Positions 58,189 to 64,000 of a stretch of DNA of 64,000 nt are shown here, in pieces (the first letter of the stretch is position 1; each line of letters starts with the position of its first letter). The notes under the pieces are model-generated. The model saw nothing but the letters and a program-made list of their open reading frames with translations, was not told the origin of the DNA and did no database searches. The position numbers and the translations under genes were made by a program. This stretch comes from Myxococcales bacterium (GTDB taxonomy: Bacteria; Myxococcota_A; Polyangia; Polyangiales; Polyangiaceae): NCBI GenBank assembly GCA_016794345.1, contig JAEUKE010000124.1, positions 96,956-160,955 on the forward strand, given 5' to 3'.

Positions 58189-58929
58189 TCAGAGGGACAG
58201 GCGGTAGGCGAGGTTCAGGGTCAGGTCGAACACGTCCACACGACCGGAGAGCGAAGCGACGTCGCCGACGGGTGAGGTCTCGGGCTCGAACGGGAGGATC
58301 CAGTTGCCGTACCGCAGCATGCCTCCCAGGGAGAAGGAGTCGGCGAAGAACCAGCTGCCGCCCGCCGCCACCGTCGTCGAGAAGCCCTCGGTCCCGATGA
58401 CCAGGGACTCGGGACCGACCAGGCGCACCGAGTTGAGCGGCTCGCGATCCCGCTTCACCGTCCACTCGTCGAGCACCATCACGAGCCCGAGCGTGCCGCC
58501 GATCCAGCCCTCGGCGTCTTTCGTCTGCACGAAGCTGTAGCGAAAGATCCCGTCCACGTTGAAGTAACGTCGCGAGTGCTCTCGCTCGAGCTCTTCTTTT
58601 CCGCGCGCGTCGTCGTTGCGCAGCGTGGTCGCCCAGATGACGCCCGCGCCGACGCCGAACGGGCCGAACTGGTAGAGGTTCCGAATCCCGATGCCCCACG
58701 AGATCTCCCCGGTGCTGCACGCGTTCAACGACGTCGGGCAGACCTCCGCGGCGGGCAGCGCGACGACGCCGGTGCCGACCTCGACCACCGTGTGAGGGCG
58801 GCCCTGCTCGCGCGCCGCGACGGCGCGCCGCGCGGAGACGGAGGTGTCCTCCGCGCGGCCCGGCGCGCTCCAGGCGAGCACGGCGACGAAGGGCGCGAGC
58901 TCGCAAAGTCCCCGAGCTGATCGTCTCAC
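58189..58929 (-). CDS. Outer-membrane barrel-like protein
   Basis: 246 aa from the GTG at 58929. Its signal peptide is LAPFVAVLAWSAPGRA-ED. The frame also has an ATG at 58971, but that extension runs through the hairpin repeat at 58929-58966 and looks non-coding. Strands alternate (VVEVGTGVVALP, FGVGAGVIWATTL, WIGGTLGLVMVLDEW, FSLGGMLRYGNWILPF) and the chain ends in DLTLNLAYRLSL, a pattern close to a C-terminal barrel strand. Unknown function. Confidence 0.6.
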   Translation of the reverse strand: MRRSARGLCELAPFVAVLAWSAPGRAEDTSVSARRAVAAREQGRPHTVVEVGTGVVALPAAEVCPTSLNACSTGEISWGIGIRNLYQFGPFGVGAGVIWATTLRNDDARGKEELEREHSRRYFNVDGIFRYSFVQTKDAEGWIGGTLGLVMVLDEWTVKRDREPLNSVRLVGPESLVIGTEGFSTTVAAGGSWFFADSFSLGGMLRYGNWILPFEPETSPVGDVASLSGRVDVFDLTLNLAYRLSL

Positions 58930-58966
58930 CCCCCTCGACGCCGTCGAGGGGGGCCGGGGGGGTGAA
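58929..58966 (-). repeat. Hairpin repeat element, copy 2
   Basis: A perfect 11-bp stem (58929-58939 with 58943-58953, loop GCC) followed by CC, seven G and TGAA; the length and fixed bases equal those of copy 1 at 24870-24907. It overlaps the ribosome-binding region of the barrel-like gene, whose GTG is at 58927-58929, so it might mask the site. Confidence 0.6.
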
Positions 58967-59018
58967 CTCATGGCGACATCCTAGTCGAGCCGCTCGCTCG
59001 TCACGAATCGGCGATACG

Positions 59019-61388
59019 TCACATCCAGGGGCGCGCGGAGCTGGGCCCCGGCGGGGTGATCTCGGGCGGGCCCGGCGGCGGGAGATCGGGGCCGGACGGC
59101 TCTTCGATCGCGGCGGACGCGTCGGGCTCCGCCGTCGTGGAGGGCGTCGTCTTGGGCCCACCTTTCGGTCCCGGAGGCGCGACCGGCGGCTGCGCGCTCG
59201 CCGAGGCGCTCCCCGTCGGGCTCGCGGGCACCGCGGGCGCCTCCAGATCGCGCTGCAGGTGCTGCGCGGCCGAGAGCTCCGGGTTGAAGGCCAGCGCGAG
59301 CTTCGCGAGCTTGAGGGCTTCGGCGCTCTCTCCGGCGTACTTTTTTCCTAGCGCTTCGGTCAGCACGCGGTCGGCCGCCGTTCGTCTGACCGAGAGCACC
59401 TGCCGGTCCCCTGGTGACATCTCGAGGGCCTTGTCGGTGATGTCCTTCACCTCGGCCCAGCTTCGTTTTTCCATCGCCTCTTGCGCGGTCTCGAGGAGCG
59501 CTTCGAGCGACGTCGCCTCTTCTTCCGTCGCGGGGCGCTGCTTGAGGAGCTTCGCCGCGCCGAACGCGCCTGCGGGGACCACGATCGCGAGGGCGAGGAG
59601 GATGGCGGCTGCACGCCAGGTCACGCGCGGCGGCTCGGGCGCGTGCTCGGGCGCATCCATCTCGATGACGCCGTCGGAAGGCGAGGGAGGATGCGAGCCG
59701 GCCGGCTTCGACGGCGGCACGGCGTCCAGGCCCGGCTTCGAAGAGCGCGCGCGCGGCGGCTCCGTTCCCGGGTGGGAGACGGGCGCGGCTGAGCCGCGCA
59801 GGCCCGGGCTCGAGAGCCGGGCTGCTGGCGCGGCGATGCCGGCCTTCGAGACCCCGGGGCTCGAGACTCCCGGGCTGGAGACGCGACGCGGAGCCGAGCC
59901 AGGGCTCGACGGCCGCGCCGACAGGCCTGGGCTCGAGGGGCGCGGGCTCGAGCGCGGAGAGTCGTGTGCCTCGTCGTCGTCGAGCGGGGATCCGGGCACC
60001 GTCGGGGCAGGGCGCGCCCGGGGTCGGTCTTCCCGCGTGAACGCGACGCCGTTGCCGTCAGCGGTGAGCGAGCCGTGAATCGTGTCGTTCGTCTCGGCCG
60101 CGCCGTCCTCCGGGTCGCCGAGGATTGTCGGAGCCGGCCCGGACGATCTGTCGAGATCGATGACCTCGTCCTCGCCGTGGAGGGTCGGCGCGGGAGGCCC
60201 GGGCAAGCCCGCGCGCGCCGCAAGCCGGCCTGGCTCCGGCAGCTCTTCGAAGGCGGTGATGGGGCGTCCGCCCGCGCCGGCCGGCGAGATGCTCGCGATC
60301 TTCTGCTTCAGCTCGGCCGTGAACTGGTGTTGTTTCGTGCGCTGCTTCGAGGCGAGGCGGAGGTCGCCTCGCGCGGAGCCGCTCAAGGTGTCGACCGCGA
60401 TACCCGCTTCGCGGGCAGCGAGCTCGAGCTCGCGCGCGAGCGCGCGAGCGTTCTCCGCTCGATCGGCCGGGTTCTTCGCCAGGTTTCCCATGATGACCTG
60501 GGCGATCGGGTCCGGCACGTAGCTCGACCGGGCGATCTCCTTCAGATGAACCGGCTTCGCATTGATCTGCTGCACCAGCACCGCCATCGGGGAGTCGCCT
60601 TCGAACGGCGTTCGGCCTGCCAGGCACTGATAGAGGATCGTCGCGATCGCGTAGACGTCCGCCTGCGGCCCGACCGTCCGGCCCTCCGCTCCTTCGGGGG
60701 AGATGTACTTCGCCGTCCCGAAGATGAGCCCCGCCTGGGTCACATGCCCCTCTGCGGGCGCCTCGAGCCGCGCGATCCCGAAGTCGAGGACCTTCACGAA
60801 GTCCTGATCGATGCCGCGTCGCACGAGCATGATGTTCTCGGGCTTCAGGTCGCGGTGAACGATGCCCTGCGCGTGCGCTTCGCCCACGGCGTCGCAGAGC
60901 TGGAGCATGATGTGGAGCGCGCGCGGCAGCGGCAGGGCGCCGCCTTCTCCCTGGGCCGCGAGGGCCGAGAGGAGGGAGATCCCGTCGAGGTACTCCATGA
61001 CGAGGTACACCTCGCCGCCCGAGAGGGCGCCGGTCAGGAGGACCTGGACCACGTTCGGGTGGACGAGCCGACTGGAGATCTTGGCTTCGCGATGGAACCG
61101 GCCCACGAGCTCCGCGTTGCCGGTCAGCTCGCGATGCAGGACCTTGACGGCGACGTCGCGATCGATTCCGTATTGAAACGCCCGGTAGACGCGGCCCATC
61201 GAGCCGATCCCAACGAGGGCCTGCAGCCGGATTTGCCCGGGAAGCTCGACGTCCAGGTAGGGGTCGATCTCGCTCGGGTTCGTGATGAGCGAGCGCGAGC
61301 TGGACAGCGGGGTCCCGTCCACTGGACAAAACAGGACCTCGGACCCGAAGCGTTCACCACACGAGGCGCATGTCTTGCTGCTCTTCAA
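59019..61388 (-). CDS. Transmembrane Ser/Thr kinase with N-terminal zinc-ribbon-like motif and external TPR
   Basis: 789 aa. Residues 7-25 are CASC-x10-CPVDG, a degenerate zinc-ribbon with three Cys. Kinase domain 50-320: GIGSMGRVYRA, Lys82, HRDLKPEN (178-185), DFG (202-204), SPE in place of APE. A long Pro/Ser/Ala linker contains many SSPG repeats. A TM helix follows at about 595-615, then TPR-like helices (AKRSWAEVKDI-like, EALKLAKLALAFNPELSAAQHL) and a Pro-rich tail. The start is a TTG at 61388 behind GGAG/GAGG sites, with GCTACAGT (61412-61419, minus strand) 23 bases upstream. Confidence 0.9.
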   Translation of the reverse strand: MKSSKTCASCGERFGSEVLFCPVDGTPLSSSRSLITNPSEIDPYLDVELPGQIRLQALVGIGSMGRVYRAFQYGIDRDVAVKVLHRELTGNAELVGRFHREAKISSRLVHPNVVQVLLTGALSGGEVYLVMEYLDGISLLSALAAQGEGGALPLPRALHIMLQLCDAVGEAHAQGIVHRDLKPENIMLVRRGIDQDFVKVLDFGIARLEAPAEGHVTQAGLIFGTAKYISPEGAEGRTVGPQADVYAIATILYQCLAGRTPFEGDSPMAVLVQQINAKPVHLKEIARSSYVPDPIAQVIMGNLAKNPADRAENARALARELELAAREAGIAVDTLSGSARGDLRLASKQRTKQHQFTAELKQKIASISPAGAGGRPITAFEELPEPGRLAARAGLPGPPAPTLHGEDEVIDLDRSSGPAPTILGDPEDGAAETNDTIHGSLTADGNGVAFTREDRPRARPAPTVPGSPLDDDEAHDSPRSSPRPSSPGLSARPSSPGSAPRRVSSPGVSSPGVSKAGIAAPAARLSSPGLRGSAAPVSHPGTEPPRARSSKPGLDAVPPSKPAGSHPPSPSDGVIEMDAPEHAPEPPRVTWRAAAILLALAIVVPAGAFGAAKLLKQRPATEEEATSLEALLETAQEAMEKRSWAEVKDITDKALEMSPGDRQVLSVRRTAADRVLTEALGKKYAGESAEALKLAKLALAFNPELSAAQHLQRDLEAPAVPASPTGSASASAQPPVAPPGPKGGPKTTPSTTAEPDASAAIEEPSGPDLPPPGPPEITPPGPSSARPWM

Positions 61389-61411
61389 GCCTCGCTCCCT
61401 TCGAGGTCTTC

Positions 61412-61419
61412 ACTGTAGC
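61412..61419 (-). promoter_or_regulatory. GCTANNNT box (GCTACAGT) of the kinase gene
   Basis: On the minus strand GCTACAGT ends 23 bases before the TTG start at 61388. Here the spacing leaves room for a leader with a ribosome site, unlike the start-adjacent copies. Confidence 0.4.
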
Positions 61420-61451
61420 AGAAAAGGAGGTACCAACTTCGCGGGGGTACG

Positions 61452-61459
61452 GCTAGCGT
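61452..61459 (+). promoter_or_regulatory. GCTANNNT start-proximal box (GCTAGCGT) of scpA
   Basis: TAGCGT ends 9 bases before the GTG start of scpA, with no Shine-Dalgarno in between. Confidence 0.4.
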
Positions 61460-61468
61460 GCGCCGGTC

Positions 61469-62922
61469 GTGAAGCAGGGTTCCGTGGGTGAAGAACACGA
61501 TCCCGACGCCCATGTGGCGTCTGGGCCCGGCTTGGCTCAAACCGGCCATGAATCGCGGACGCAGAAGGCGCCCGCGGCGGCTCGGTCGGGGCAGGAAGCC
61601 GCGAAGCCGCCCGCCAAAGGCAAGGGTGAGGCGGAGGAGAGCTCCATCCCCGCGGACGCTTACGTCGTCTCGCTGCCGATGTTCGAGGGCCCCCTCGACC
61701 TCTTGCTCTCGATCATCCAGAAGCACGAGCTCGATATCCTCGACATCCCCGTGAGCTTCGTCACCGAGAAGTACCTCGAGTACCTCGACGTGATGCGCAC
61801 GCTCTCGATCGATCTCGCGAGCGAGTACCTGGTCATGGCGGCCACCCTGGCGCACATCAAGTCGAAGATGCTCTTGCCCGAGGTCCCGAAGGACCAGGAG
61901 TCCGAGGCGGGAGAAGAGGAAGAAGAAGACCCGCGCGCGGAGCTCGTGCGGAGGCTGCTCGAGTACCAGAAGTACAAGAACGCGGCCGAGTCGCTCGCAT
62001 CGCGCGACACCCTCGGGTCCGCCGTGTTTCCGCGCGGCGGGAGCGAGCCCGTCGAGGAGGGGCCCGCCCCGTTTGCGCCGTTCGGTACGTTCGACCTGCT
62101 CGACGCATTCGCCAAGCTGCTCTCACGCACCAAGACGAAGATCGACCACGAGATCATCTTCGACCGCATCAGCATCTCCGACCGCATCACGGAGCTCGTC
62201 GACATCCTGCGGCCGCGCCGGAGCATGCCGTTCGAGGAGCTCTTCCCGACAGGCGGAACGCGCTTCGACCTCGTCATCACCTTCCTCGCCGTCCTCGAGA
62301 TGGCGCGACTGAAGATGATGCGCGTCTTCCAGACCGAGTCACTCGCGCCCATCCACGTCGAGCTGTTGGTGCTCGACGAAGAGCGCGACGACCCCCTCGC
62401 GTTCTCTTCGCAGCAAGGCGCGCAGCCTGCTGCGACCCCCGCGACGGAGACAGGCACGGCGCCGAATCCGGAGGCAGTCGCGGAGCCTGAAGAGCCGGAG
62501 GCAGTCGCGGAGCCTGAAGAGCCGGAGGCAGTCGCGGAGGCTGAAGAGCCGGAAGCGGTTGCGGAGCCCGAAGAGTCGGAAGCGGTTGCGGAGCCTGAAG
62601 AGTCGGAAGCGGTTGCGGAGCCTGAAGAGGCAGAGGCGGTCGCAGAGCCCGAGGCGGTCGCAGAGCCCGAGGCGGTCGCGGAGCCCGAGGCGGTCGCAGA
62701 GCCCGAGGCGGTCGCGGAGCCCGAGGCGGTCGCGGAGCCCGAGGCGGTCGCAGAGCCCGAGGCGGTCGCAGAGCCCGAGGCGGTCGCAGAGCCCGAGGCG
62801 GTCGCAGAGCCCGAGGCGGTCGCGGAGCCCCAACCAATCGACGAAGACACCAGCTCGACGGACCCGAGCGGAGCAGAAGACGCAGCCGATGATCCCCCGT
62901 TCGACGTTGACGACGATTCTCG

Positions 62923-62926
<4 letters not shown>
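61469..62926 (+). CDS. scpA: Segregation and condensation protein ScpA with long repeat tail
   Basis: 485 aa. Residues 60-330 are the kleisin Scp[57 protein letters not shown], then the winged-helix C-part ([22 protein letters not shown]). It links SMC heads and ScpB. An extra N-terminal tail of about 60 residues and a C-terminal tail of about 150 residues (many EAVAEP units) go beyond the usual 250-270 aa. Stop overlaps scpB's ATG (ATGA). A GCTAGCGT box is 9 bases before the GTG. Confidence 0.95.
62471..62632 (+). repeat. Six 27-base repeat units in scpA
   Basis: Six imperfect 27-base units encode [13 protein letters not shown] nonapeptides. They are followed directly by the shorter 18-base units. 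Confidence 0.8.
62633..62830 (+). repeat. Eleven 18-base repeat units in scpA
   Basis: Exactly eleven 18-base units encode EAVAEP each. They differ mainly at one third codon position (GCA/GCG), showing recent expansion by slippage or unequal exchange. Confidence 0.9.

Positions 62927-64000
<1,074 letters not shown>

Noticed and set aside
61424..61430. A perfect AAGGAGG on the plus strand
   Set aside because: No ATG, GTG or TTG lies within a working distance, and it is 39 bases before the scpA start. It may be chance or part of the promoter region.
62471..62830. Regular repeats resembling a CRISPR array
   Set aside because: The units are adjacent with no spacers, in frame, and encode EAVAEP; it is a coding minisatellite.

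Overview
The window looks like a chromosomal segment of a predatory or soil myxobacterium (Myxococcota, most likely a Polyangia/Polyangiaceae-type organism). The reasons are its very high GC content, four eukaryote-like Ser/Thr kinases in 64 kb, many secreted lipoproteins in which the lipidated Cys is followed by a Gly/Ser/Thr linker, an FHA-sigma54 activator, type IV pilus genes, and DUF1592/DUF1501-like cytochrome-associated proteins. This taxonomic call is inferred from gene style; no rRNA or tRNA is present to confirm it. The window is almost wholly coding: no gap between genes exceeds about 240 bases, and there is no IS element, CRISPR array or prophage.

Layout. 1-3.3 kb: the end of a cyclic-nucleotide-binding protein and a large NTPase-TPR regulator with a C-terminal winged helix. 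3.4-7.5 kb: two tandem paralogous Asp-box (BNR) propeller lipoproteins, each preceded by the same 11-bp-period direct repeat. 7.5-13.5 kb: acyl-CoA dehydrogenase and crotonase, a hypothetical, an orphan ammonium channel, a lipoprotein, and an SDR-RidA pair with twin palindromic operators. 13.6-21.1 kb: a secreted cytochrome-like lipoprotein, a DUF1592/1588-like CxxCH lipoprotein, a Tat-exported DUF1501-like protein, a repeat-propeller lipoprotein and a membrane protein. 21.2-27 kb: a kinase with a membrane partner, a divergent FHA-sigma54 activator, and a lipoprotein esterase. 27-31.7 kb: a GT-C-like membrane protein, then a compact TPR/lipase/envelope protein/HAD operon. 31.7-37.2 kb: a HEAT-PilT fusion, PilT and TPR-kinase operon. 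37.3-44.8 kb: envelope proteins, a Cys-repeat lipoprotein and a second kinase/partner module. 44.8-47 kb: gcvT-gcvH and a lipoprotein. 47-55 kb: a fimT-pilV-pilW-pilX-pilY1 minor pilin operon. 55.3-61.4 kb: a DUF6599-like lipoprotein, a parvulin, a MaoC-type hydratase, a barrel-like protein and a zinc-ribbon kinase. 61.5-64 kb: scpA-scpB, with scpB cut by the window end.

How it fits together. Two systems recur. (1) Type IV pili: the retraction-ATPase pair with its co-transcribed kinase and the PilY1/minor-pilin operon together suggest kinase-modulated twitching or adhesion. (2) Kinase-partner modules: two paralogous kinases are each translationally coupled to an envelope protein ending in the same TM, Cys-loop, TM layout. 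Regulatory DNA is unusually legible: PhoB-like direct repeats, twin 19-bp palindromes, a repeated hairpin element with compensatory base changes, and a GCTANNNT box 6-11 bases before several start codons that suggests leaderless or near-leaderless transcription.
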